From Pseudomonadota bacterium (GTDB lineage: Bacteria; Pseudomonadota; Gammaproteobacteria; Burkholderiales; Burkholderiaceae_C), in contig JAKOYD010000174.1 of the NCBI GenBank assembly GCA_029780695.1, positions 33,091 to 97,090 of the forward strand: a DNA stretch of 64,000 nt, in the 5' to 3' direction. Under the pieces are notes generated by a model. It made no database searches. It saw only the letters and a program-made list of their open reading frames with translations, and was not told the DNA's origin. The first letter of the stretch is position 1. Each line of letters begins with the position of its first letter. This document shows, in pieces, positions 20,016 to 27,986 of this stretch. The position numbers and the translations under genes are program-made.

Positions 20016-23000
20016 GGGTGATCCTTCGGGTTCGAGGGCGCGTCGCCCTGGTTCAGCGCGCGGCGCTCGGCGTCGGACAGGCCGGTTTCGGCATCGTCCA
20101 CGTAATGCTGCGCCGCGTCGGCGGTGATGCCGGCTTCGGTCGCGTGTTCGGCGGCGCGTTCGCGCTCGTGCGCCGAGCCCTTGAACAGGCTGCGCACCAC
20201 CACGAAGAACAGCGGCACGAAGAACACCGCCAGAAAGGTGCCGACGATCATGCCGCCGATCACCCCGGTGCCGATGGCGCGCTGCGCCGCCGAACCGGCG
20301 CCACTGGCCATGGCCAGCGGCAGCACGCCCAGGATGAAGGCCATCGAGGTCATCACGATCGGCCTGAAACGCAGGTGCGCCGCCGCCAGCGCCGAGGCCA
20401 GCACGCTCATGCCCTGCGCCTGCAAGTCCTTGGCGAATTCGATGATCAGAATCGCGTTCTTGGCCGATAAACCAATGATGGTGATCAGGCCGACCTGGAA
20501 GTACACGTCGTTCAACATGCCGCGCCCGGTGACCGCCAGCAGCACGCCCAGCACGCCCAGCGGCACCACCAGGATGACGGCGAACGGGATCGACCAGCTT
20601 TCATACAAAGCCGCCAGCGCCAGAAACACCGCCAGGATGGCAAAGCCGTACAGGATCAGCGCCTGGTTGCCGGCCAGTTTTTCTTCGCGCGACTGGCCCG
20701 TCCATTCGTACCCAAAGCCTTCGGGCAGCTTGGCCGCCAGTTGCTCCATCTCGCGCATCGCCTCGCCAGTTGAAAATCCGGGCGCCGCGCCACCCGCAAT
20801 GCGCACCGCCGGGTAGCCGTTGTAGCGCACCGTCTGCATGGCGCCGGTGATCCAGCGCGTGCTGGCAAAGGCCGACAGCGGCACCGCCTGGCCCTTGCTG
20901 TTGAGCGCCGTGAGTTGCAGGATGTCCTCGGGCTGCATGCGCGCCGGCGCGTCGGCCTGGATGATCACGCGCTGCAGGCGCCCCTGGTTCGGAAAGTCGT
21001 TGACGTAGGCCGAACCCAGCGAGGCCGAGATGGCGCTGTTGATGGCGGCAAACGTCACGCCCTGCGCCGCCGCCTTGTCGCGGTCGATGTCGACTTGCAG
21101 CTGTGGCGCATCCTCCAACCCGTCGGGCCGCACGCCGGCCAGCACCTTGCTTTGCATGGCCATGCCCAGCATCTGGTTGCGCGCGGCAATCAGGGCCTCG
21201 TGCCCCTTGCCGGCGCGGTCTTGCAGGCGGAAGGTAAAGCCAGAGCTGACGCCCAGTTCCGGGATCGGCGGCGGGCTCAAGGGGAAGATGAACGCGTCCT
21301 TGATGCCCGACAGCGCCCCCATGGCGCGCCCGGCGATGGCGCCGGCCGAATGCTCGGCGCCCTTGCGCTCGTCCCAGGGCTTGAGCGACACGAAGGACAG
21401 CGCCGCGTTCTGCCCCTGGCCCGAGAACGAGAAGCCCATCACCGCCACCATGTTGGCGACTTCGGGCTGCTTGAGCAGGTAGCCCTCGACCTGCTCGACC
21501 ACCTTTTGCGTGCGCTCCAGCGTGGCGCCGGGCGGCAGCTGCATGTTGACCAGGATGTTGCCCTGGTCTTCCTGCGGCAGGAACGACGTCGGCAGGCGCA
21601 CGTAGAGCCAGCCCACCACCACGGCCAGCGCCAGGTAGATGACCATCAGCCGCCCGGCGCGGCGCACCAGCCGGGCGACGATGCCCTCATAACCCTTGGC
21701 AGTGCGCGCAAAGCGGCGATTGAACCAGCCGAAGAAGCCGCGCTTTTCAACATGGTGGCCTTTATCGACGGGTTTCAGCAGCGTGGCGCACAACGCGGGC
21801 GTGAGCGACAGCGCCAGAAAGGCCGAGAAGAAGATCGACACCGCCATCACCGCCGAGAACTGGCGATAGATGTTGCCCACCGAGCCGGCAAAGAACGCCA
21901 GCGGCACGAACACCGAGATCAGCACCACCGTCACGCCGATGATGGCGCCCGAGATCTGGCTCATGGCCTTGCGCGTGGCGGCCAGCGGTGGCAAGCCTTC
22001 CTCGCTCATGATGCGCTCGACGTTCTCGACCACCACGATGGCGTCGTCCACCACGATGCCGATCACCAGCACCATGCCGAACATGGTCAGCACGTTGATC
22101 GACATGCCGAAGGCCAGCAACGCGCCGAAGGTGGCCAGCAGCGCGACCGGCACCACGATGGTCGGGATCACGGTGTAGCGCCAGTTCTGCAAGAACAGGA
22201 ACATCACCAGAAACACCAGCGCCACCGCTTCGAACAGCGTCTTGACCACTTCGGTGATTGAGATGCGCACGAAGTCCGACGAGTCGTAGGGAATCTTCCA
22301 CGTCACGCCGGGCGGAAAGTAGCGCTCCAGCTCGGCCATGCGCGTGCGCACCGCCTTGGCCGCCGCCAGCGCGTTGCCCGAGGTGGACAGCTGCACGCCC
22401 ATGCCGGCGGCCGGTTGGCCGTTCAGGCGCGCGGCGGTGGCGTAGCTTTGCGCGCCCAGCTCGATGCGCGCCACGTCTTTCAGGCGCACCGTGCTGCCAT
22501 CGGCATTGGCGCGCAGGGTAATGTTGCCGAACTGCTCGGCGGTGCTGATCTGGCCCGGCACCACCACTGTGGCGCTCATGGTCTGGCCCGCGGCCAGCGG
22601 CAAATCGCCCAGGCTGCCGGCCGACACCTGCGCGTTCTGCTGTGCAATGGCGTTGGCCACGTCGGCGGGCGACAGGTTGTAGCTTTGCAGCTTGGCCGGC
22701 TCGATCCACACGCGCATGGCGCGCTCGGCGCCGAACAACTGCACCTGGCCGATGCCCGGCAGGCGCTGCAACTCGGGCACCACGTTGCGCGAGGCGTAGT
22801 CGGACAGCGCGGTGATGTCGAAATTCGGATCTGACGACGACAGCACCGTGAACAGCAGGAAGTTGCTGCGCGACTTGTCGACCCGCACGCCCTGCTGCAC
22901 CACCGTGGTCGGCAGGCGCGGGCTCGCGCGCGACAGGCGGTTTTGCACATCCACCTGCGCCAGGTCGGCGTTGGTGCCGGGCTCGAAGCTAAGCGTGATC

Positions 23001-23266
23001 TGCCCGGTGCCGTTGGCCTGCGCCACCGACTCCATGTAGGCCAGGCCCGGCGAGCCGTTCATCTCGCGCTCGATCACCGACAGCACGGCGTCTTCCAGCG
23101 TCTGCGCCGAGGCGCCGGGGTAGGTGGCGCTCAGCACGATGGTCGGCGGCGCCACGCTGGGGTACTGCGCCACCGGCAGCTGCGTGATGGAGATGGCGCC
23201 CAGCACCATCAGAAATAAGGCGATGACCCACGCGAAGATGGGTCGGTCAATAAAGAACTTGGCCAT
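20012..23266 (-). CDS. RND multidrug efflux pump, HAE1 (AcrB/MexB) type
   Basis: 1084-residue inner-membrane proton/drug antiporter. It has the expected N-terminus MAKFFIDRPIFAWVIALFLM, twelve membrane segments in the 1+5+1+5 layout separated by two large periplasmic loops, the paired Asp of TM4 in VIGIVVDDAIVVVENVER, and the TM10 Lys in GLSAKNAILIIEFAKD, all needed for proton relay. The C-terminal tail is about 35 residues longer than E. coli AcrB. It lies 20 bp after the adaptor gene and overlaps the outer-membrane gene. Confidence 0.96.
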   Translation of the reverse strand: MAKFFIDRPIFAWVIALFLMVLGAISITQLPVAQYPSVAPPTIVLSATYPGASAQTLEDAVLSVIEREMNGSPGLAYMESVAQANGTGQITLSFEPGTNADLAQVDVQNRLSRASPRLPTTVVQQGVRVDKSRSNFLLFTVLSSSDPNFDITALSDYASRNVVPELQRLPGIGQVQLFGAERAMRVWIEPAKLQSYNLSPADVANAIAQQNAQVSAGSLGDLPLAAGQTMSATVVVPGQISTAEQFGNITLRANADGSTVRLKDVARIELGAQSYATAARLNGQPAAGMGVQLSTSGNALAAAKAVRTRMAELERYFPPGVTWKIPYDSSDFVRISITEVVKTLFEAVALVFLVMFLFLQNWRYTVIPTIVVPVALLATFGALLAFGMSINVLTMFGMVLVIGIVVDDAIVVVENVERIMSEEGLPPLAATRKAMSQISGAIIGVTVVLISVFVPLAFFAGSVGNIYRQFSAVMAVSIFFSAFLALSLTPALCATLLKPVDKGHHVEKRGFFGWFNRRFARTAKGYEGIVARLVRRAGRLMVIYLALAVVVGWLYVRLPTSFLPQEDQGNILVNMQLPPGATLERTQKVVEQVEGYLLKQPEVANMVAVMGFSFSGQGQNAALSFVSLKPWDERKGAEHSAGAIAGRAMGALSGIKDAFIFPLSPPPIPELGVSSGFTFRLQDRAGKGHEALIAARNQMLGMAMQSKVLAGVRPDGLEDAPQLQVDIDRDKAAAQGVTFAAINSAISASLGSAYVNDFPNQGRLQRVIIQADAPARMQPEDILQLTALNSKGQAVPLSAFASTRWITGAMQTVRYNGYPAVRIAGGAAPGFSTGEAMREMEQLAAKLPEGFGYEWTGQSREEKLAGNQALILYGFAILAVFLALAALYESWSIPFAVILVVPLGVLGVLLAVTGRGMLNDVYFQVGLITIIGLSAKNAILIIEFAKDLQAQGMSVLASALAAAHLRFRPIVMTSMAFILGVLPLAMASGAGSAAQRAIGTGVIGGMIVGTFLAVFFVPLFFVVVRSLFKGSAHERERAAEHATEAGITADAAQHYVDDAETGLSDAERRALNQGDAPSNPKDHP

Positions 23267-23286
23267 GCGTCAGCTCTCGTCAGGCT

Positions 23287-24588
23287 TCAGCGCGAGGCCG
23301 CCGAAGCCGGCGCGGCAGGCGCCGACGCTCCCGGCGTTGCGCCGGATGCTGCGGTTTTAGGAGCTGCTGGTGCTTGACTGGCGGGCGCTGGGGCCTGATT
23401 GGGCACCCAAGGCACCGGTTTGACCACCTTCGCGCCCATCATCAGCTTCATGGCGCCTTCCACCATCACCTGCTCTCCGGGCTTCAAGCCCTCGGTCACG
23501 ATCCACTGGTTGCCCTTCTGGCCACCGATCTTGATCGGGCGCGGCGCCACGGCGCCGTCGGGCGCCACCACCATCACGGTATCGCCTTTCGTGCCGCGCG
23601 TGACCGCCTGCTGCGGCAGCAGGATGGCGTTGTCCACCTCCGCCTGCTCGACGCGCGCGCGCACATACATGCCGGGCATCAGCAGCCCGCCGGGGTTGGG
23701 CACCTCGGCGCGCAGGTTGACCTGGCCGGTGGCCGGGTCGACGCTCAGGTCGGTGAACAGCAGGCGCGCGGTCTGCCCGTAGACCTGTCCGTTTTCCAGC
23801 AGCACCTGCACCTTGGCCGCCTCGGCGCCGCCCGCGCGCGCCAGCTTGCCAGACTGCAGCGCCTGGCGCAGCGCCATGACTTCCGCCGCCGACTGCGTGA
23901 TGTTCAGGTACAGCGGGTTGATCTGCTGGATGGTGGCCAACTGCGTGCCTTCTTGCGCGCTGACCAGCGCGCCTTCGGTCACCAGCGAACGGCCGATGCG
24001 CCCGCTGATGGGCGCCGTCACCGTCGCATAACCCAGGTTGATGTCGGCCGTGCGCACGGCGGCGCGGGCGGCGGCCACCTGCGCCTGCGCGGCTTTTTCG
24101 GCCGCCACGGCGGCGTCGAATTCCTGCTTGCTGACCGCGTTGGCCGCCACCAGCGGGCGGTAGCGCGTGACCATGGCGCTGGCGTTGGCCAGTTGCGCCT
24201 GCGTCTGCGCCAGTTGGGCCTGCGCGCTTTGCCGGGTGGCCTGGTAGGGCGCCGAATCGATCTGGTACAGCACCTGCCCGGCGCGCACGTCGCTGCCTTC
24301 GGTGAACACGCGCTTGTTCAGGATGCCGGTGGCGCGCGCGCGCACCTGCGCCACGCGCGAGGGCTCCAGCCGGCCGGGCAGCTCGGTCGTCAGGCCCACG
24401 GTGCCGGGCTGCACCGTGACCACGGCCACCTCGGGCGGTGGCGGCGCGCCGCCACCACCACCACCACCGGGAGCGGCCGATGGCTGCTTGTCACCGCAGG
24501 CGGCCAGCGTGACGGCCAGCAGCACGCTGGCACTCAGCAGCGGTGCGCGGGTGATGAGAAAAGGGCGGGCGGAGCGGCGGTCGGGCAT
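23287..24588 (-). CDS. RND efflux periplasmic adaptor (AcrA/MexA type)
   Basis: 433-residue membrane-fusion lipoprotein. The start at 24588 gives a signal peptide with lipobox LAAC (Cys about 30) followed by a Gly/Pro linker; later come the barrel-sandwich lipoyl segments (PGRLEPSRVAQVRARATGIL ... GAPISGRIGR-like TVTAPISGRIGRSLVTEGAL), an alpha-hairpin, and the beta-barrel and membrane-proximal domains. The tail is rich in Pro/Ala. It is the first gene of the efflux operon, read away from the AcrR-type gene across the shared operator at 24739-24762. Confidence 0.93.
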   Translation of the reverse strand: MPDRRSARPFLITRAPLLSASVLLAVTLAACGDKQPSAAPGGGGGGGAPPPPEVAVVTVQPGTVGLTTELPGRLEPSRVAQVRARATGILNKRVFTEGSDVRAGQVLYQIDSAPYQATRQSAQAQLAQTQAQLANASAMVTRYRPLVAANAVSKQEFDAAVAAEKAAQAQVAAARAAVRTADINLGYATVTAPISGRIGRSLVTEGALVSAQEGTQLATIQQINPLYLNITQSAAEVMALRQALQSGKLARAGGAEAAKVQVLLENGQVYGQTARLLFTDLSVDPATGQVNLRAEVPNPGGLLMPGMYVRARVEQAEVDNAILLPQQAVTRGTKGDTVMVVAPDGAVAPRPIKIGGQKGNQWIVTEGLKPGEQVMVEGAMKLMMGAKVVKPVPWVPNQAPAPASQAPAAPKTAASGATPGASAPAAPASAASR

Positions 24589-24738
24589 GGTGTTGTTCTC
24601 GGTGGCAATGTCGGCTGAGCGTGGCGCGCACGAGGCGTGGCAGGCACGGAGCAAAGTCGGTGGCTAAAAAACGAAGGGCACGGAAAGAGATCGGCACGAC
24701 CCCCGGCATGGCCGGCCGTGCGGGAAAAGACGGGATGA

Positions 24739-24762
24739 TACATACATTCTTGAATGTATGTG
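24739..24762. promoter_or_regulatory. AcrR-type operator between divergent efflux operon and its repressor
   Basis: A perfect palindrome: ACATACATTC and GAATGTATGT with a TT centre, preceded by T. As known from E. coli, AcrR binds a 24-bp inverted repeat with arms TACATACATT / AATGTATGTA upstream of acrAB; the arms here are the same except for the last outer base. It lies 65 bp before the repressor ATG and 150 bp before the adaptor ATG, so one site can control both. Confidence 0.85.
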
Positions 24763-24826
24763 ATAGAGTCTTGTTGAAACCCCATCCCACCGCGCCCCCA
24801 TTTTTCCTGCTTTTTCTGTTTTTTGC

Positions 24827-25465
24827 ATGGCACGCCGCACCAAGGAAGACGCCCAGGCCACGCGCGCCGCGCTGCTGGACGCGGCCGAGCGCGTGTTTGC
24901 GCAGCACGGCGTGGCGCGCACGTCGCTGGCGCAGGTTGCCGCCGAGGCAGGCGTGACGCGCGGCGCCGTGTACTGGCACTTCAAGGACAAGGTAGACCTG
25001 TTCACCGCCATGATGGGCCGTGCCGTGCAGCCGCTTGAAGACGGGCTGGCGCGCCTGGACGATGGGCCGCCCGGCGCCGACCCGGTGCAGCGCCTGCTGG
25101 CCGCGCTGGCCGACGCGCTGCGCCAGATCGCGCGTGACGAGCAGACGCGCCGCGTACTCACCGTGGCGCATTTCATGGTCGAGCACACCGACGAGCTTGG
25201 CGCGTTGCGGGCGCACCGCATCGACAAGCACAGCCGTCACGGCGAAATCATCGCGCGCGTGCTGGCCGCCGGCGCCCAGGCGCGCGGCATCGCGCTGAAC
25301 CCGCCCGCGCCGCAGCTGGGTCGCGCCGTGCATGCGCTGGTCGCCGGGCTGGTGCAGGACTGGCTGCTGGCGCCGCACTTCGAGCTGGAACCCACCGCGC
25401 TGGCGGCGCTGCGCGCGCTGCTGGCGGGCGCGGGCATGGCACCACTTGTCGCCGATCAGGGATAA
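24827..25465 (+). CDS. TetR-family repressor of the efflux operon (AcrR/TtgR type)
   Basis: 212-residue regulator. The N-terminal helix-turn-helix (about 10-57) reads LLDAAERVFAQHGVARTSLAQ then VAAEAGVTRGAVYWHFKDK, almost the AcrR recognition helix GVTRGAIYWHFK. The C-terminal half is the all-helical drug-binding and dimer domain. It is divergent from the efflux genes with the AcrR-like operator between them. Its TAA stop lies inside the GATAAT in front of the tRNA gene. The recognition helix and operator agree, so the regulatory link is well supported. Confidence 0.93.
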   Translation: MARRTKEDAQATRAALLDAAERVFAQHGVARTSLAQVAAEAGVTRGAVYWHFKDKVDLFTAMMGRAVQPLEDGLARLDDGPPGADPVQRLLAALADALRQIARDEQTRRVLTVAHFMVEHTDELGALRAHRIDKHSRHGEIIARVLAAGAQARGIALNPPAPQLGRAVHALVAGLVQDWLLAPHFELEPTALAALRALLAGAGMAPLVADQG

Positions 25466-25466
25466 T
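25461..25466 (+). promoter_or_regulatory. GATAAT -10 element of the tRNA-Arg gene
   Basis: GATAAT overlaps the stop codon of the repressor gene and lies 14 bases before the tRNA, a usual tRNA promoter distance. No clear -35 was found, so read-through from the repressor gene is also possible. Confidence 0.4.
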
Positions 25467-25480
25467 GCGCCCTTCATCGC

Positions 25481-25556
25481 GCGGCCGTAGCTCAGTGGAT
25501 AGAGTATCGGCCTCCGAAGCCGAGGGTCGTGGGTTCGATCCCCGCCGGCCGCGCCA
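25481..25556 (+). tRNA. tRNA-Arg (anticodon CCG)
   Basis: A 76-base cloverleaf: acceptor GCGGCCG pairs with CGGCCGC, discriminator G and encoded CCA at 25554-25556; D arm with GCTC AGTGGAT AGAG; anticodon stem TCGGC/GCCGA with loop CTCCGAA, anticodon CCG at 25514-25516 (reads CGG); T arm GTGGG TTCGATC CCCGC. All stems are complete. Confidence 0.97.
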
Positions 25557-25963
25557 CATGGAACGCCGGGCAGTCGGTGGCGTTCGCACGTCAAGCGCTT
25601 TGCGTTCTCCTTGCTTTCGCTTCATTCAGTACGCTGGGCGCGCGCCACAAGCGTGGCGCTGGCGGCGCTGGGGCTGCGCTGTGCATCGTGAATTTTTTTG
25701 CGCTAGCACAGGTTTGGCCCAGTCTTCGGTTACGAAAGCTAATCGTTTTTTCTTAAACGATGGCATCATTGGCTGGGCCGTTGATGTAGGCGGCAGCCGA
25801 CTTCAAGGCATTTGGTCAGCCCTGTGCCGGGCCGCGACACGCCCGGCATTCACCCCAGCCACCCGCTGCGGGCGGCGCGCACCGACGGGTGCCCGCGCGT
25901 GCTTTCGGGCCGGCGTCGGGGCGGGTTTTGTGAAAATTCATAGCATCTGATTCGTTTTGCACC
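25557..25963. other. Gene-free region downstream of the tRNA
   Basis: About 400 bp with no convincing gene. It is less GC-rich than its surroundings in the middle (about 25680-25760, runs of T and A and a small ATCGTTTTTTCTTAAACGAT hairpin). The following genes are a lone TetR regulator and an IS remnant. This is the usual setting of tRNA-associated insertion, but I found no attachment-site duplication of the tRNA 3' end and no integrase. Confidence 0.5.
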
Positions 25964-26611
25964 ATGGCGGCCAAGCACTTCAAGCTCAACTACACCGGCA
26001 CTCCCAGGGTCAAGACCACGGTCCATCCGACCAAGGAGTGTCTGCTGGACACCGTGATGGGCCTGCTCGACACGCAGGCGCTGGAAAGCATCACGGTGGA
26101 CCTGGTGCTGCGCCAATCGGGGGTGTCCAAGGGCTCGCTCTACCACCATTTCGAGGACTTCCCGGACTTGCTGGAGCATGCGCTGGTGCAGCGCTTCTCG
26201 CTCGGTGTGGACAAGAGCGTCGAGATGCTGTCTCGCGTGGTGCGTACCAGCCAGACGCGCGACGAAGCCATGGCCGGCCTCTACAAAGCGACCAGCAAGA
26301 CGACCGCGGCGGCGCTGGCCGGCAACCGGTTCGAACGCACCAAGCTCATCGGTTTTTCGCGTGACAACCCTCGGCTGTCAAAGAAGCTGGCCAGCGAGCA
26401 ATGGCGGCTGACCAGTGCGCTGGAGGGCCTGTTCGTCGAGATGCAGACCAAGGGCTGGATGAGCAAGAGCTTCGACCCGCGCGCCGCGGCGGTGCTGATC
26501 CAGGCGTATGCGCTGGGCAAGATCATCGATGACATCGTCGATGAAAAGGTCGATGAACAAGCGTGGAACGAGTTGGTCAACAAGATCATCGACCGGGTGT
26601 TCTCGGACTGA
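25964..26611 (+). CDS. TetR/AcrR-family regulator
   Basis: 215-residue regulator with an N-terminal helix-turn-helix at about residues 25-70 ([43 protein letters not shown], quoted in parts: [15 protein letters not shown] is the recognition helix) and a helical ligand domain. The target is unknown: there is no divergent partner, upstream lies the gene-free tRNA flank and downstream an IS remnant. The ATG lacks a good ribosome site. GC content and Lys codons differ somewhat from the adjacent efflux genes, consistent with an acquired patch. Confidence 0.82.
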   Translation: MAAKHFKLNYTGTPRVKTTVHPTKECLLDTVMGLLDTQALESITVDLVLRQSGVSKGSLYHHFEDFPDLLEHALVQRFSLGVDKSVEMLSRVVRTSQTRDEAMAGLYKATSKTTAAALAGNRFERTKLIGFSRDNPRLSKKLASEQWRLTSALEGLFVEMQTKGWMSKSFDPRAAAVLIQAYALGKIIDDIVDEKVDEQAWNELVNKIIDRVFSD

Positions 26612-26664
26612 CCCGGATCGTGTGTAGGCGCCCAGGGCAAGGCGCTAGATGGCTGGGAGGCCCC

Positions 26665-27045
26665 ATGGCACGCACCCTTCGTCGAACTGATCCTCATCTG
26701 TGGTTCTTCGAACTGCCCGAGAAGGACGACCCGGACTATGGCCGGATGGCAGCGCGCCTGCACAACGACAAGCCCAGCCTTTACAGCGGCCCACCCAAGC
26801 GGTTCCGCCGCCCCTTTGAGCGCTCTTTACGGCTCAAGGCAGAACAGATACTCAAACGCTCGCTGCGCGAGCCGCAGCATGAGGCGCTGGTGCTCGAGCA
26901 CCCGTTCCGTGTCATCAAACGCCAGTTCGGGCACGTGAAAGTGCGCTATCGAGGCTTGGGCAAGAACACGGCGCAACTGCATACGCTGTTCGCACTGTCT
27001 AACCTCTGGATGGCGCGCAAAGCTTCGATGGGAGTGCAGGCATGA
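26665..27045 (+). CDS. Chimeric reading frame: unknown protein fused to C-terminus of an IS5-family transposase
   Basis: 126-residue frame starting at ATG 26665 with GGGAGG 4 bases upstream, so probably translated. The first three quarters ([18 protein letters not shown] ... [12 protein letters not shown]) do not look like a transposase and belong to no family I recognise. From about residue 78 the sequence becomes [19 protein letters not shown] then [20 protein letters not shown], a typical C-terminal end of IS5-type DDE transposases. The unit looks like an older gene whose 3' end was replaced by a decayed insertion sequence. Function unknown. Confidence 0.65.
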   Translation: MARTLRRTDPHLWFFELPEKDDPDYGRMAARLHNDKPSLYSGPPKRFRRPFERSLRLKAEQILKRSLREPQHEALVLEHPFRVIKRQFGHVKVRYRGLGKNTAQLHTLFALSNLWMARKASMGVQA

Positions 27046-27179
27046 GTCCGTCTGTAAACAGCCCAGAGACCGGCAACAGGCCCGTAATGGCCTCGATCGC
27101 ACCGCAAGCAGGCCGAATCTGTGAGGCGGCGCGACAGGGCGCCATCATCACATCTCAAAGTGCATTGCGCAGACCTTCC
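26895..27179 (+). mobile_element. IS5-family remnant, right end only
   Basis: Contains the last about 50 codons of an IS5-type transposase, then about 130 bp of non-coding DNA ending in TGCGCAGACCTTCC. Read from outside this begins GGAAGGTCTGCGCA, similar to the GGAAGGTGCG start of IS5 inverted repeats, and the next four bases CTAA (27180-27183) fit the YTAR target duplication of this family. The left end and most of the transposase are missing. Confidence 0.65.
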
Positions 27180-27183
27180 CTAA

Positions 27184-27417
27184 CGGCATCGTCTTGAAGC
27201 CACGGGCATGGCTTCCTGTGACTGAAATGCCAGTCAGGCGGCAGCCTCCGTTGGTCGCCAACAGCAGTTCGCCGAACAGGAAGCTGCGCTGACATCGCAG
27301 CAACCGCGGTGCCTAAGCGCTGGTGGAGCACGCGGCGCAGCAACACTGGACGGCAGGCCCAAGTGCAACTTGAATAGTCCTTGGCGCCACCAAAAAGGGG
27401 CCGATTCAAATTCGCCG
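27184..27417. other. Gene-free stretch after the IS remnant
   Basis: Between the probable IS end and the stop of the haem-binding-protein gene no plausible gene is seen on either strand. The short open frames have no ribosome site and a composition unlike neighbouring genes. Together with the IS tail the gap is about 370 bp. Confidence 0.5.
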
Positions 27418-27918
27418 TCAACGTGCAAAAGCGGTGGCCAACGATTGGGCCAGTGCTTCGTCCTGCGCACCGCTGGCGCCGCTGACGCCGATGGCTCCGA
27501 CGATCTGCCCCTGGTGGACCAGTGGTACGCCGCCCTGCAGAGGCAGCACGTTGGGCGTGGTGACCATCGCCGACTGTCCCGCGTTGATGTAATCCTCGAA
27601 TTTCTTCGAGGGCGCGTTCAGGTAAGCCGCCGATCGGGCCTTGCCGATGGCGACGTCGATAGTGACCAGCGCGGCTTTGTCCATGCGCGTCAGCGCGACC
27701 AGGTGCCCGGCGCGGTCCACCACGGCAAGGCTCAGGTTTTGCGACTGGCCGCGTGCCTGCTGAAGGCCCTGCTCGATCAGTTGCTGGGCAGCGCTCAGGC
27801 TGATATGGGCTGTGGCATGCACGGGCGGCGCGGCAGGGGTGGGTTGGGCGTGGGCGGCCGTGGCGGTCAGAAGCAAGGCGCTGGCCGCCAGCCGCAAGGA
27901 CTTGATGATCATCGTCAT
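27418..27918 (-). CDS. Exported GlcG/HbpS-like (DUF336) haem-binding protein
   Basis: 166-residue protein with a cleavable signal peptide (MTMIIKSLRLAASALLLTAT, cleavage after AHA about residue 24) and a full GlcG/HbpS domain: LSLAVVDRAGHLVALTRMD, KARSAAYLNAPSK, and VLPLQGGVPLVHQGQIVGAI. HbpS-type members bind haem and sense or buffer oxidative stress outside the cell. It lies 68 bp downstream of the catalase gene in the same direction, which fits a haem/peroxide role. The frame continues open upstream on this strand, but the signal peptide fixes the start at 27918. Confidence 0.85.
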   Translation of the reverse strand: MTMIIKSLRLAASALLLTATAAHAQPTPAAPPVHATAHISLSAAQQLIEQGLQQARGQSQNLSLAVVDRAGHLVALTRMDKAALVTIDVAIGKARSAAYLNAPSKKFEDYINAGQSAMVTTPNVLPLQGGVPLVHQGQIVGAIGVSGASGAQDEALAQSLATAFAR

Positions 27919-27986
27919 GGCGTGTGGTTGGGTTGGTTGCAAACCAGCGCTGCGGCGCGGCCTGGGCGCCGCAGCGCGCGGAGCCA

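Noticed and set aside
20915..22261. 448-codon plus-strand frame opposite the RND pump
   Set aside because: Antisense shadow with repeated His/Gln/Arg words; the minus strand has a clear AcrB-type protein.
25465..25950. 161-codon frame across tRNA-Arg and its flank
   Set aside because: It reads through the tRNA gene and has no ribosome site or recognisable protein.
25481..27183. Genomic island inserted at tRNA-Arg
   Set aside because: A second regulator and IS remnant follow the tRNA, but no integrase and no repeat of the tRNA 3' end was found, so an attachment site is not supported.
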